Assembly (NCBI GenBank): GCA_964463695.1
Contig: CAYXCZ010000001.1
Coordinates: 195,676 to 259,675 of the forward strand
Reading direction: 5' to 3'
Length of the DNA: 64,000 nt
Origin: JALNZU01 sp964463695
GTDB lineage: Bacteria > Bacteroidota > Bacteroidia > Bacteroidales > F082
Numbering within the stretch: position 1 is the first letter of the stretch; each line of letters begins with the position of its first letter. Positions 42,938 through 52,249 of this stretch are shown here, one piece after another. The translations under genes and the position numbers were made by a program. The notes under the pieces are model-generated. The model was given only the letters and a program-made list of their open reading frames with translations, ran no database searches and was not told the DNA's origin.

Positions 42938-44947
42938 ATGATAGGTATCAATGAGTTCCAACAAGCTATTCTTCAGGGTATTCCGGATGAGCTTCCACTA
43001 CCAAAAGGCTTTGATGAGACAATAAATCACGCCCCAAAAAGAAAAGATATCCTATCTCCTCAGGAAAAACAACTTGCCTTAAAAAACGCTTTACGGTATT
43101 TTCCATCAAAGCATCATGCCGTTCTTGCCAAAGAATTTGCAATGGAACTTCAAACATTTGGGAGAATCTACATGTATAGGTTCAGGCCAGATTATCCCAT
43201 TCTTGCTCGTTCCATCAATGTTTATCCCCATCAATCGAAACAAGCGGCAGCCATTATGCTGATGTTAAGTAATAATTTGGATGAAGCTGTTGCGCAACAC
43301 CCACACGAACTTATTACATATGGAGGCAACGGGGCTGTATTTCAAAACTGGGCACAATATCTTTTGTGCATGCAGTATCTGGCCACGATGACCGACGAGC
43401 AAACATTAGTTCTGTACTCAGGTCATCCGATGGGACTGTTTCCATCCTCCAAATCTGCACCAAGGGTGATTGTGACTAATGGAATGGTTATTCCAAATTA
43501 TTCAAAACCTGATGATTGGGAAAAGTTCAATGCGCTTGGAGTATCGCAGTATGGCCAAATGACCGCAGGTTCATTTATGTATATAGGACCACAGGGAATA
43601 GTACATGGCACTACAATCACCATACTTAATGCTTCCCGAATGCAAAACCATCCGCAATATAAAGGTGGTATGAAATTATTTGTTACTTCAGGTTTGGGAG
43701 GTATGAGCGGAGCTCAGCCAAAAGCTGGTAATATTGCAGGAGTTGTAAGCATTACCGCTGAAGTTAACCCCAAAGCTGCATACAAAAGGCATGCACAAGG
43801 TTGGGTAGATGAGGTAATAACAGATGTTGATCAGGTAATAGATGCCGCTTTGTTGTGGCAACAAAAAAACGAGGCACACTCCATTGCCTTTCTGGGAAAT
43901 ATTGTTGATTTGTGGGAACGTCTGGCTGACCGGAAAATAGTTGTCGACATGGGATCAGATCAAACTTCGTTGCACAATCCATGGGCTGGAGGATATTATC
44001 CAGCCGGAATAACATATGAAGAGTCAGTTCAATTGATGGCAGCTGAACCAGATCTTTTTAAGCAAAAAGTGAAAGAAAGTCTTCGTAGTCAAGTAGCTGC
44101 CATCAATCGGTTATGTGATGATGGCATGTATTTTTTCGACTATGGAAACGCTTTCCTTCTTGAAAGCAGCCGGGCCGAAGCTGATATAATGAAAAGCGAT
44201 GGCAGTTTTAAATACCCGTCCTATGTTCAGGATATCATGGGCCCCCTTTGTTTTGATTATGGATTTGGTCCTTTCCGCTGGGTATGCAGTTCTTCTGATC
44301 CAATCGATTTAAAGAAGACAGATCAAATTGCTGCCCAAATACTTGAAAACATTTCCAAGACATGTCCACCGGAAATAAAACAGCAACTTGATGACAATAT
44401 ACACTGGATTAATGAAGCACAAACTAACAAGTTAGTTGTTGGGTCTCAAGCCAGGATTCTTTACGCTGATGCAGAAGGTCGGATAAAAATAGCTGAAGCT
44501 TTCAATAAAGCGATTCGTGAAGGATTTATTTCCGCTCCTGTGATCCTTGGACGTGATCATCACGATGTAAGCGGAACTGACTCTCCTTTTCGTGAAACAT
44601 CCAATATATATGATGGTTCAAGTTTTACAGCTGATATGGCCATTCAAAACGTAATAGGAGATGCTTTCAGAGGAGCAACATGGGTTTCAATTCATAACGG
44701 AGGTGGTGTTGGCTGGGGTGAAGTTATCAATGGTGGTTTTGGAATGGTACTCGATGGCACAGAGGAATGTGACAATCGGCTAAAAAGCATGCTTCACTGG
44801 GACGTAAACAATGGAATTGCACGAAGAAGCTGGGCCAGAAACAAAGAAGCCATTTTTGCGATTAAACGAGCTATGGAAATTGAACCAAGGCTTAAAGTTA
44901 CCCTTCCAAATTTTGTTGAAGATCACTTAATAACAGAACTTTTTTGA
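42938..44947 (+). CDS. hutU: Urocanate hydratase
   Basis: 669 residues, about 110 longer than the common bacterial form but usual for the Bacteroidota type. NAD-binding and core motifs are VTSGLGGMSGAQPKAGNIAG (about 250) and the C-terminal DGSSFTADMAIQNVIGDA, then HNGGGVGWGEVINGGFG. It converts urocanate to imidazolonepropionate in histidine breakdown. The other hut genes (H, I, G) are not in the window, so it is isolated from its pathway. Confidence 0.95.
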   Translation: MIGINEFQQAILQGIPDELPLPKGFDETINHAPKRKDILSPQEKQLALKNALRYFPSKHHAVLAKEFAMELQTFGRIYMYRFRPDYPILARSINVYPHQSKQAAAIMLMLSNNLDEAVAQHPHELITYGGNGAVFQNWAQYLLCMQYLATMTDEQTLVLYSGHPMGLFPSSKSAPRVIVTNGMVIPNYSKPDDWEKFNALGVSQYGQMTAGSFMYIGPQGIVHGTTITILNASRMQNHPQYKGGMKLFVTSGLGGMSGAQPKAGNIAGVVSITAEVNPKAAYKRHAQGWVDEVITDVDQVIDAALLWQQKNEAHSIAFLGNIVDLWERLADRKIVVDMGSDQTSLHNPWAGGYYPAGITYEESVQLMAAEPDLFKQKVKESLRSQVAAINRLCDDGMYFFDYGNAFLLESSRAEADIMKSDGSFKYPSYVQDIMGPLCFDYGFGPFRWVCSSSDPIDLKKTDQIAAQILENISKTCPPEIKQQLDDNIHWINEAQTNKLVVGSQARILYADAEGRIKIAEAFNKAIREGFISAPVILGRDHHDVSGTDSPFRETSNIYDGSSFTADMAIQNVIGDAFRGATWVSIHNGGGVGWGEVINGGFGMVLDGTEECDNRLKSMLHWDVNNGIARRSWARNKEAIFAIKRAMEIEPRLKVTLPNFVEDHLITELF

Positions 44948-45052
44948 TCAAAGCCGGAAACAATGCAACCAAATGCAAAGTCAAAATGTCTTTACACCAG
45001 AAAAATGAATTTTTAGCACGATAATTGCAGTAGAAACAAAAAAAGTACAACT

Positions 45053-45796
45053 ATGAATAAAACACTACTTTCATTTATAATTATGCTTCTGTTTTCAGTA
45101 GCAGTTCATTCTCAATCACTTTCGATTATTTATGAAGGCCAGCAACTTGAAAATGGCGCTGCAGTTGAAATAAACGGAGAACTCTCAAGCGACCTGTTTT
45201 ACGAAGTGGTGGCGCATGCACGGGTAAAAAATAATACCGACAGGAATGTTTCTGTTTTAGTTGAACGTATCACTCACGATACTATAACCGGTAGTTTAAA
45301 TCAGTTCTGCTGGGTACAATGTTTTGCTCCATGGGTGGATGTTTCACCAACACCATTCGAAATTCCTGCAAGTGATACCACACCTGGCGAAACATTTTCA
45401 GGCCATTACCTTCCTCAGGGAAAACTAGGTGTTACCAAACTGGAATATGTTTTCTTCATTGAAACCGAGCCTAACGACAGTGTTTCATTTGTTGTGAATT
45501 TCAAAGTAACACCAGCTTCTATCGATACCTGGAAAGATAATATCAAATTTGGAAATGCATATCCAAATCCGGCAAGTTCAACTGTATATTTCGATTATGA
45601 ACTGCCAACAACTTTTGATAACGCAAAAGTGAAAATTTTCAACCTGCTTGGACAATCACTTGCTGAGCAAAAAATTACACAACAAAGCGGCAAAGTTCAG
45701 CTGCCAGTTGAGCAATTAAAAGAAGGTGTATACTTCTACTCCCTACTTATTGACAATCAAAATATTATTAGTAAAAAGTTGATTATCAGACGATAG
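45053..45796 (+). CDS. Secreted protein with T9SS type A sorting domain
   Basis: 247 residues. It has a signal peptide (to about 20, VAVHSQ) and a beta-rich domain of about 140 residues with two Cys in NQFCWVQCFAPW. The C-terminal sorting domain reads FGNAYPNPASSTVYFDYELP, then KIFNLLGQSLAEQKI and KKLIIRR. Type IX secretion should carry it to the surface or outside. The central domain is not recognised. A strong terminator follows. Confidence 0.82.
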   Translation: MNKTLLSFIIMLLFSVAVHSQSLSIIYEGQQLENGAAVEINGELSSDLFYEVVAHARVKNNTDRNVSVLVERITHDTITGSLNQFCWVQCFAPWVDVSPTPFEIPASDTTPGETFSGHYLPQGKLGVTKLEYVFFIETEPNDSVSFVVNFKVTPASIDTWKDNIKFGNAYPNPASSTVYFDYELPTTFDNAKVKIFNLLGQSLAEQKITQQSGKVQLPVEQLKEGVYFYSLLIDNQNIISKKLIIRR

Positions 45797-45865
45797 TCGA
45801 AAATTTATTTAAGCACTTAATAAGAACAGGGATTAAAGATTAATTTTCTCAGATTGGGAATCTTA

Positions 45866-45903
45866 AAAACATCCATTGGAAATTCCAATGGATGTTTTTT
45901 TTA
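45866..45903 (+). terminator. Strong intrinsic terminator after the T9SS cargo gene
   Basis: AAAACATCCATTGGAA and TTCCAATGGATGTTTT form an almost loop-less long stem followed by a T-run. The rest of the gap to the next gene, about 220 bases, holds only a promoter element and a 100-base leader in which I see no gene. Confidence 0.9.
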
Positions 45904-46012
45904 ATCAAGAATAACTATCTGTTAGTCAACTCACTCAAAAAGATCTTTCATTTTTATCGCTTAAAGTAACAGAAGAAATAGAGAGTGTATATTAAAATAA
46001 TATATTTTTGCA

Positions 46013-46020
46013 TGGGACAG
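46013..46020 (+). promoter_or_regulatory. -7 element of the carboxyltransferase gene
   Basis: TATTTTTG followed by C fits TAnnTTTGC. It lies about 105 bases before the ATG, which implies an unusually long leader for this window. No conserved RNA fold was recognised in that leader. Confidence 0.55.
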
Positions 46021-46125
46021 TGTGTTTTTATAAACGAAATATAATCTTAACATATTGATTATCTTTTATTTACATATTTAATACACAATGTTTATTGCAC
46101 AACACAGAATCTAAAAGAACCATTT

Positions 46126-47673
46126 ATGGGTATTAAACAGAAAACCAGCGATTTGCAAAGACGCATGCGCGAAGCATTGATGGGTGGTGGCGAGCAAGCT
46201 ATCGAGAAGCAAAAATCCATCGGCAAACTTACTGCGCGCGAACGAATCATTGCGCTACTCGATCCGAAGTCATTTCATGAGTATGATTTATTTGTAGAGC
46301 ATGCTGCAAAGGACTTCGACATGGACAAAAAGTATTTACCTGGCGACGGTGTAATAACGGGGACAGGTACACTGAGTGGCCATCCTGTGTGTATTTATGC
46401 ACAAGATTTCACTGTTGCAGGAGGATCATTAGGATGGATGCATGCTAAGAAGATTACAAAAATCATGGATCATGCCATGAAACTAAAAGTGCCTATCATT
46501 GGCATCAACGATTCCGGAGGTGCGCGTATACAGGAAGGTGTGAATTCACTTGCCGGCTATGGTGAAATTTTTTACCGTAACACACAATCATCCGGCGTTA
46601 TCCCACAAATCTCAGTTATTCTGGGACCATGCGCAGGCGGTGCAGTATATTCCCCTGCCCTCACCGACTTTGTTTTTGTTGTGGAAAACATTTCAAAAAT
46701 GTTCATAACTGGACCTGAGGTTATAAAAACCGTTTTAGGTGAAGAAATCTCGATGGAAGAGTTAGGCGGAGCAAGAGTACATTCCGAAATAACAGGAAAC
46801 GCTCACTTCTTTTCAAAAAGTGAAGAAGAGTGCTTTGATCAGATCAAGGAACTGGTGAGCTATATCCCTTGGAACAACATGAAGAAAGCTGAACGCTTTC
46901 CAAAAAAGGCACCAAAGACACGTGAATTTAAGATCGAAAACATTTTACCAACAGATCCCCGTCGTCCTTATGATGTGCGGCATGTCATTAAATCATTATC
47001 TGACAATTCAGAATTTCTCGAAGTTCAGGAACTCTTTGCAGCCAATATTGTAATTGGTTTCGGCCGCATTAATGGCGATACTGTTGGGTTTGTTGCTAAT
47101 CAGCCATTGGTATTAGCAGGCGTTTTGGATGTTGATTCATCTGATAAGGCTGCCAGATTCATCAGGTATTGTGATGCGTTTAACGTGCCATTGGTAACTT
47201 TGGTCGATCTTCCCGGCTATCTTCCTGGTGTTGATCAGGAACATGCAGGCGTTATTCGCCATGGTGCGAAAGTGCTGTATGCCTATTCAGAAGCAACTGT
47301 TCCTAAAATTACAGTTATTATGCGAAAGGCTTATGGCGGTGGTTATATTGCAATGTGCTCCAATCACTTACGTGCCGATTTCGTGTTTGCCTGGCCAACT
47401 GCAGAGATAGCTGTAATGGGTCCAGAAGGAGCTGCAAACATTATTTTCCGCAAGGAAATTATGACAGCTGAGAATCCTGAGGAGATGCGTAGACAGAAAG
47501 TGGAAGAATATAAAACGAAGTTCGCAAATCCTTATGTTGCTGCCGCTTATGGCTATGTTGACGCGGTTATTGAGCCTTCTGAAACACGTCGTATGCTCAT
47601 GCACTCTCTTGAGATTTCAAAGGATAAGATTGTTGAAGTTCCAATGAAAAAACACGGAATTCCTCCATTCTGA
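46126..47673 (+). CDS. mmdA: Acyl-CoA carboxylase/decarboxylase carboxyltransferase subunit
   Basis: 515 residues with two crotonase-like halves. Motifs include GGARIQEGV, CAGGAVYSPALTDF and ITGPEVIK in the N-half, and PGYLPGVDQEHAGVIRHGAKVLYAYSEA plus AYGGGYIAM in the C-half. It transfers CO2 between biotin and propionyl- or methylmalonyl-CoA. Family members serve either propionyl-CoA carboxylase (beta chain) or Na+-pumping methylmalonyl-CoA decarboxylase (alpha chain). The following gene encodes the biotin carrier. Biotin carboxylase and membrane decarboxylase subunits are absent here. Confidence 0.92.
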   Translation: MGIKQKTSDLQRRMREALMGGGEQAIEKQKSIGKLTARERIIALLDPKSFHEYDLFVEHAAKDFDMDKKYLPGDGVITGTGTLSGHPVCIYAQDFTVAGGSLGWMHAKKITKIMDHAMKLKVPIIGINDSGGARIQEGVNSLAGYGEIFYRNTQSSGVIPQISVILGPCAGGAVYSPALTDFVFVVENISKMFITGPEVIKTVLGEEISMEELGGARVHSEITGNAHFFSKSEEECFDQIKELVSYIPWNNMKKAERFPKKAPKTREFKIENILPTDPRRPYDVRHVIKSLSDNSEFLEVQELFAANIVIGFGRINGDTVGFVANQPLVLAGVLDVDSSDKAARFIRYCDAFNVPLVTLVDLPGYLPGVDQEHAGVIRHGAKVLYAYSEATVPKITVIMRKAYGGGYIAMCSNHLRADFVFAWPTAEIAVMGPEGAANIIFRKEIMTAENPEEMRRQKVEEYKTKFANPYVAAAYGYVDAVIEPSETRRMLMHSLEISKDKIVEVPMKKHGIPPF

Positions 47674-47775
47674 TTTTTCTCATTTCAAAGCGCCTGAAAT
47701 GTATGATTGATTCAGTCAATCGAAACGATGTTAGAATGAATCATTCTGAAATAAGTATAACAGATAAAGATACCT

Positions 47776-48111
47776 ATGAAAAAAGATAAAGCTGAAAGTG
47801 AAGCAAGTATATATACCGGTTTAGTGATTGATAATATTGAATATCAAACACTTATTACCAAAAAGTATTCTAACAGAAAAGCTTATACTCCATTAAATCC
47901 ACGGCTTTTAACTGCTTTTATTCCTGGAACAATGACGGATGTATATGTAGTTGCAGGCCAGGAGGTAAAAGCTGGTCAATGTTTAGCGATTCTTGAGGCT
48001 ATGAAAATGCTAAATGAAATCAAGTCCCCATTCGATACGAAAGTAAAAGAAGTAAATGTGCAAAAAGGTGACAGGGTGACAAAGAATCACGTTCTGATTG
48101 AATTGGAATAA
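47776..48111 (+). CDS. Biotin carboxyl carrier protein
   Basis: 111 residues. A linker of about 45 residues precedes a biotinyl domain with the modification site ILEAMKM (Lys77), beginning FIPGTMTDVYV. It should shuttle CO2 to the carboxyltransferase encoded 102 bp upstream. Its end overlaps the convergent engB gene by 25 bp. Confidence 0.92.
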   Translation: MKKDKAESEASIYTGLVIDNIEYQTLITKKYSNRKAYTPLNPRLLTAFIPGTMTDVYVVAGQEVKAGQCLAILEAMKMLNEIKSPFDTKVKEVNVQKGDRVTKNHVLIELE

Positions 48112-48710
48112 GGATCGAAATGCTGATTATTTGAATCAATATAATCGAGTATTTCTTCTTTACCTTTTCGTAGCTCAGAAGAAGTAACAATAACAGGAGG
48201 CAGCTCTTCCCATTGAAGGAGGAGCTGTTTTTTGTAGGTGTTAACCGACTTTTCGAGATTCACAGCACCAAGTTTATCCGATTTTGTAAATACAATGACG
48301 AAAGGCAATGCATGCTCCCCCATCCACTCCATTAACTGAAGATCAGATTTTTGAGGTTCAATTCTTGAGTCAATCAATATAAAAGTTGTGATGAGATTGG
48401 GTCGGTTCAAAAGATAAGAGTCCATGAGAACGCTCCATTTTTCACGCGCGTCTTTGGAACGTTTGGCATAGCCATAACCTGGCAAATCAACAAGATACCA
48501 TGAGCCATTAATAATGAAATGATTGATAGTAATCGTTTTACCAGGTTTCCCAGAAGTTTTTGCCAGCCCTTTTCGGGAACAAATCATATTGATTAATGAA
48601 GATTTTCCAACATTTGATCTGCCAACAAATGCATATTCCGGCATTGTTGAAGCAGGAAGTTGCTCTAACTTGGCATTACTTGCAACAAATGTTGCTTCTT
48701 TAATTATCAT
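48087..48710 (-). CDS. engB: Ribosome biogenesis GTPase EngB (YihA/YsxC)
   Basis: 207 residues with G1 AFVGRSNVGKSSLIN (about 30), G3 VDLPGYG and G4 FTKSDK. This essential GTPase helps assemble the large ribosomal subunit. Its ATG overlaps the glsB stop (ATGA), so it is the last gene of the glsA-glsB-engB unit. Confidence 0.95.
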   Translation of the reverse strand: MIIKEATFVASNAKLEQLPASTMPEYAFVGRSNVGKSSLINMICSRKGLAKTSGKPGKTITINHFIINGSWYLVDLPGYGYAKRSKDAREKWSVLMDSYLLNRPNLITTFILIDSRIEPQKSDLQLMEWMGEHALPFVIVFTKSDKLGAVNLEKSVNTYKKQLLLQWEELPPVIVTSSELRKGKEEILDYIDSNNQHFDPYSNSIRT

Positions 48711-49657
48711 ATGTGATGTTTTGGCATTTCTCCTTTAATGTACGAATGTATATACCGGTCCTTCTTAGCGCTGAATATATCATTGATAGTGATTATAATA
48801 CCAGTCTCTTCCACTTCTCCAAAAGAGGCGTTCAATGCAGTTCCAAAGGTTCTCATTGTTGATGAAAGGTTCATATATGCATTAAACAAAGGAGGAATTC
48901 CTTCATTGCGGGCTCTAACTAACTGAACAAGGTTTTTGTAATCAGATTCATAATCATTACCCTTAAAAGCAGCTTCAAGTTCTTTGGGGTCCGTTTTATA
49001 AACCAAAGGGATATGAGGGGTTACGAGTTTATCTTTATCAGGGAAGTAGAGGTTAAAGAAATACAAGATAAAATCACGGGCCACACTATTAAAATGACCA
49101 TACATGGTCACTTTTCCAAAGAAATATTTTGCATCAGGATAATCAACAGCTAGAGCACCAAGACCATCCCACAGATTATCAAGAGAATACATTCCTTTAC
49201 GAATATTCTTTGAAGGTTGATATGCTGGCTGAACAAAAGATCTGCCCAGCTCAATTGTAAAGGGTAAATAATCATTTATAAATTTCTCACTGTAATGAAA
49301 CAATTTTGCTGTTGGTGTATGAACCTGACGCTGATCATCAATTTTTAAAATTTTGCAATCAACAAAACGGTAACCGCCAACAATTTCTTCATCTTCAGGA
49401 TTCCAGACAATTAATTGTTTGAATCCGTCATCGCCAAAATCATAATCATCAATATCTGTTTCCATGCCAGTGCCACCGCCGGAGTCACGAAAAGAAATTT
49501 CACGTAACCGGCCAACTTCCTGCATAAGGTAAGGTGCTTCATCACCCGAAAAGATATAGATTTCATTATTTCCATTATTGGTATTCCTTTGGAACTTTTC
49601 AGGGGTCAATTCATTCTTTAGCAGCTCTTTATGCACTGCATCAATAACTCTTTCCAT
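48707..49657 (-). CDS. glsB: Glycine N-acyltransferase GlsB-like (GNAT fold)
   Basis: 316 residues with a GNAT/hemolysin-like N-acyltransferase core (VGRLREISFRDSGGGTGMETDIDDYD, then ELGRSFVQPAYQ). This matches the Bacteroides family that N-acylates glycine with 3-hydroxy fatty acids to make the precursor (commendamide-type) of glycine lipids. It lies 5 bp after the O-acyltransferase gene, as in the two-gene arrangement known from Bacteroides. The exact amino acid used is inferred. Confidence 0.85.
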   Translation of the reverse strand: MERVIDAVHKELLKNELTPEKFQRNTNNGNNEIYIFSGDEAPYLMQEVGRLREISFRDSGGGTGMETDIDDYDFGDDGFKQLIVWNPEDEEIVGGYRFVDCKILKIDDQRQVHTPTAKLFHYSEKFINDYLPFTIELGRSFVQPAYQPSKNIRKGMYSLDNLWDGLGALAVDYPDAKYFFGKVTMYGHFNSVARDFILYFFNLYFPDKDKLVTPHIPLVYKTDPKELEAAFKGNDYESDYKNLVQLVRARNEGIPPLFNAYMNLSSTMRTFGTALNASFGEVEETGIIITINDIFSAKKDRYIHSYIKGEMPKHHI

Positions 49658-49662
49658 AGTAT

Positions 49663-50556
49663 TTATTTGGCTTTTGCAATTTGGTTTTTGAAATAATCCA
49701 CATTCGGATCGAAGGTTGCATCCGGATGTTCTGCAAGAAAATAAACAAATCCCCTGAGTTTTTCAGCCCATTGATTATCGGTGAAACGTTTATCAAAAAC
49801 CTCATAAGGGATTGGTTTACCAAATGTAATTGTAATGCTTTTATTGTTTTGTTTAAAAAACTCATCAGCAAGGTAAAGCATTTCAATGTTTGCTTTGATA
49901 CCTAATTTTTTTCTTAAGTTTGAAAGATTATAGAAAAAAGAAGAGTTTCTTCCGTTGATATGTGTTGGGATGATATCACGCTGAAACTTTTTTGCTTTTG
50001 CAAGAAATGTTTTCTTCCAGTCGAGGTCGCGAATAATACCATTTTCCTTTCGTGAAACCAACCCAAATGGGAAATAGCTGATAACAGCGTCACCCTTGAA
50101 AGTTTCGTCAAGTATCCGGATATTCTCAGCATTGCTTCCGTGTTTGTTGATAGGCACAAAAAGCGGTTTTAAGTTGGTCAGATACAACAAGATATCATTA
50201 ACAGGAAACTGAATATCCTGGCGAACTTTACCGATAGCCTGCATGAGAACAATGCCATCGAGGCCTCCAAGAGGATGATTGCTTGCCACAACCATACGCT
50301 TTGTTTCGGCGAGGTTGTGAATTCCTTTTGTTTCAACGACAGGTTTAAAAGTGTCGACGGCCGCATCAACGAAGTCGAGCCCAAATTTATCTCTGGCAAA
50401 ATAAAGAAAATCGTTTACTTCATCCTGATGAATAATCCTCTTTAAATAGCTGACGATAAAACCTGGAATTATCTTAGCTAATGCAGGATTTTTCTCCGCA
50501 ATAACCTTCTCAACATCAATTACTCTCCTGTAATCAACAGATTCCACACTACTCAT
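49663..50556 (-). CDS. glsA: GlsA-like O-acyltransferase (PlsC family)
   Basis: 297 residues with a PlsC-type acyltransferase domain. Block 1 is SNHPLGGLDG (five residues between His and Asp instead of four), with ISYFPFGLVSRK as the block III analogue and THINGRNSSFF near 195. It should add the second acyl chain to the N-acyl amino acid to form a di-acyl glycine lipid at the membrane. It is the first gene of the glsA-glsB-engB unit. Confidence 0.85.
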   Translation of the reverse strand: MSSVESVDYRRVIDVEKVIAEKNPALAKIIPGFIVSYLKRIIHQDEVNDFLYFARDKFGLDFVDAAVDTFKPVVETKGIHNLAETKRMVVASNHPLGGLDGIVLMQAIGKVRQDIQFPVNDILLYLTNLKPLFVPINKHGSNAENIRILDETFKGDAVISYFPFGLVSRKENGIIRDLDWKKTFLAKAKKFQRDIIPTHINGRNSSFFYNLSNLRKKLGIKANIEMLYLADEFFKQNNKSITITFGKPIPYEVFDKRFTDNQWAEKLRGFVYFLAEHPDATFDPNVDYFKNQIAKAK

Positions 50557-50584
50557 ACCTCGTAAGCACAGCTAAATTTGATCA

Positions 50585-50592
50585 CAAATATA
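50585..50592 (-). promoter_or_regulatory. -7 element of the glsA-glsB-engB promoter
   Basis: TATATTTG on the minus strand, a full TAnnTTTG match, lies 28 bases before the glsA ATG in the divergent region shared with mraZ. Confidence 0.55.
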
Positions 50593-50819
50593 GTGAAATT
50601 CCTCAATATATCGCCACTTTCCAAATTTACAGTCGAGACAACAAGCTATTCGCTTGCAAACCTGTCACTTACAACTGAAGGCATAATCATCCATAGTCAA
50701 AATGAGGTAGTTACAAAATTGTTAATAACTTTTTTTTGATTCTATCTACCTGATTTAATGATATATACGGACAAATCTGATAATAATTAATGCAATTATG
50801 TAACCATTTTAATAAAAAG

Positions 50820-50843
50820 GTGGTAAAAAGTGGAGAATTGTGG
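50820..50843 (+). promoter_or_regulatory. Three MraZ boxes upstream of mraZ
   Basis: GTGG occurs at 50820, 50830 and 50840, exactly 10 bp apart, each followed by A-rich spacers (GTGGTAAAAA, GTGGAGAATT, GTGGGGAAAA). MraZ proteins are known to bind two to four short G-rich direct repeats with this phase in front of their own operon. A -7-like TAATTTTA follows at 50856. Confidence 0.75.
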
Positions 50844-50883
50844 GGAAAAATGCAGTAATTTTACAACTCTAAATCGCAATTTT

Positions 50884-51342
50884 TTGAACTATCCTATCGG
50901 TGAATATCAGTGCAAGCTCGACGCGAAAGGCCGTCTGATGATTTCTGCAGATTTCCAGGAACAACTTGGTGATTTGCTGGATCAGGGATTTGTCATTCGT
51001 CCGGGACTTTTTAGCAAGTGCATTGAACTTTATACGATGAACGACTGGATGGAAACGCAACGTAAGCTTAAAGGACTAAGTCAGTTTGTTAAAACCAATG
51101 TTGATTTGATGCGTAAATACAACGCGGGAGCACGTATGGTAAAACTGGACGGTAGCAAGCGCTTGCAGGTTCCAAAACAGCTGATAGATGAAGTAGGCCT
51201 GAACAAAGATGTGGTAATTAATTCATTACCAGGCTATATGGAAATCTGGGATAAAGATCTTTACAGAGCACAGCTGACTCAGCTCGATCAGGAAAGTCTG
51301 GAAAAATTGCTTGAAGAAAAGTTAGGTGGATTTAATCTGTAA
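50884..51342 (+). CDS. mraZ: Transcriptional regulator MraZ
   Basis: 152 residues from a TTG start, the usual MraZ length. It has two AbrB-like repeats with the DxxxR signatures CKLDAKGRLMISADF and VKLDGSKRLQVPKQL. The frame is open to a GTG at 50830, but that codon lies inside the MraZ boxes and ahead of the likely promoter, so it cannot be the main start. MraZ represses the division and cell-wall operon that it heads. Confidence 0.9.
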   Translation: MNYPIGEYQCKLDAKGRLMISADFQEQLGDLLDQGFVIRPGLFSKCIELYTMNDWMETQRKLKGLSQFVKTNVDLMRKYNAGARMVKLDGSKRLQVPKQLIDEVGLNKDVVINSLPGYMEIWDKDLYRAQLTQLDQESLEKLLEEKLGGFNL

Positions 51343-51353
51343 AAATTTAGTTC

Positions 51354-52247
51354 ATGTACCACAATCCGGTTCTTTTGCACGAGAGTGTCGAAGGTTTGAA
51401 CCTACGCCCCAACGGGACGTATGTGGACGTAACTTTTGGCGGAGGCGGGCATAGTAAACATATCCTTTCGCAACTTGAAAACGGTCACCTCTTTGGTTTT
51501 GATCAGGATCAGGATGCCGCAAGCAATGTTATTGAAGACGAACGGTTTACCTTCATCCCTCAAAACTTTAAATACTTAAAAAATTTCCTTTTACTCCACA
51601 ATCAAAAAGAAGTAGACGGAATTTTGGCTGATTTAGGCGTCTCTTCCCACCAATTTGATGTTGCAACAAAAGGATTCTCTATACGCTTCGATGGCGATTT
51701 GGATATGCGTATGGATCAGAATAATCCGGTTAAAGCATCAGATATTATAAATTCATATTCTCCTGAAGATTTGGCAAAATTATTTACCAATTACGGTGAA
51801 CTTAACAATGCCTACCGCATAGCGTTGTCGATTGTTGAAGCACGTACTGCAAAACCCATTCAAACAACCGGCGACCTTAAAGAAGCTATTAGAAAACACC
51901 TGCCTTTTAGTAAAGAAAACAAAGTGATGGCGCAGCTTTTCCAGGCTTTACGCATCGAAGTTAATCAGGAAATGCAGGCTCTTGAATCACTCTTATTTCA
52001 AAGTATTGCAGTTCTAAAACCAGGAGGGAGATTAGTTGTGATCTCCTATCATTCATTAGAAGACCGAATGGTTAAGAACTTTATGAGATCGGGTAAACTA
52101 TCTGGTGAAGCCGAAAAGGATTTTTTTGGAAACAACCTGAGCCCTTTCACACTTATCAGTCGCAAGGCCATTGTTCCCTCAGAGCAGGAAACAAATGAAA
52201 ACAACCGATCACGCAGTGCCCGTTTACGAATTGCTGAAAAAAAATAA
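51354..52247 (+). CDS. rsmH: 16S rRNA (cytosine1402-N4)-methyltransferase
   Basis: 297 residues. The SAM-binding motif YVDVTFGGGGHSKHIL is near 25, with DGILADLGVSSHQFD near 95 and the C-terminal VISYHSLEDRMVKNF. It methylates C1402 of 16S rRNA in the decoding centre. It is second in the dcw cluster, 11 bp after mraZ. Confidence 0.96.
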   Translation: MYHNPVLLHESVEGLNLRPNGTYVDVTFGGGGHSKHILSQLENGHLFGFDQDQDAASNVIEDERFTFIPQNFKYLKNFLLLHNQKEVDGILADLGVSSHQFDVATKGFSIRFDGDLDMRMDQNNPVKASDIINSYSPEDLAKLFTNYGELNNAYRIALSIVEARTAKPIQTTGDLKEAIRKHLPFSKENKVMAQLFQALRIEVNQEMQALESLLFQSIAVLKPGGRLVVISYHSLEDRMVKNFMRSGKLSGEAEKDFFGNNLSPFTLISRKAIVPSEQETNENNRSRSARLRIAEKK

Positions 52248-52249
52248 CG

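Noticed and set aside
42931..42954. Seven-residue leader frame (MSYDRYQ) overlapping the hutU start
   Set aside because: No His codons, no terminator, and it overlaps the real start; probably chance.
50830..50883. Upstream GTG as the start of mraZ
   Set aside because: The codon lies inside the MraZ boxes and before the presumed promoter; the extra 18 residues are not seen in the family.
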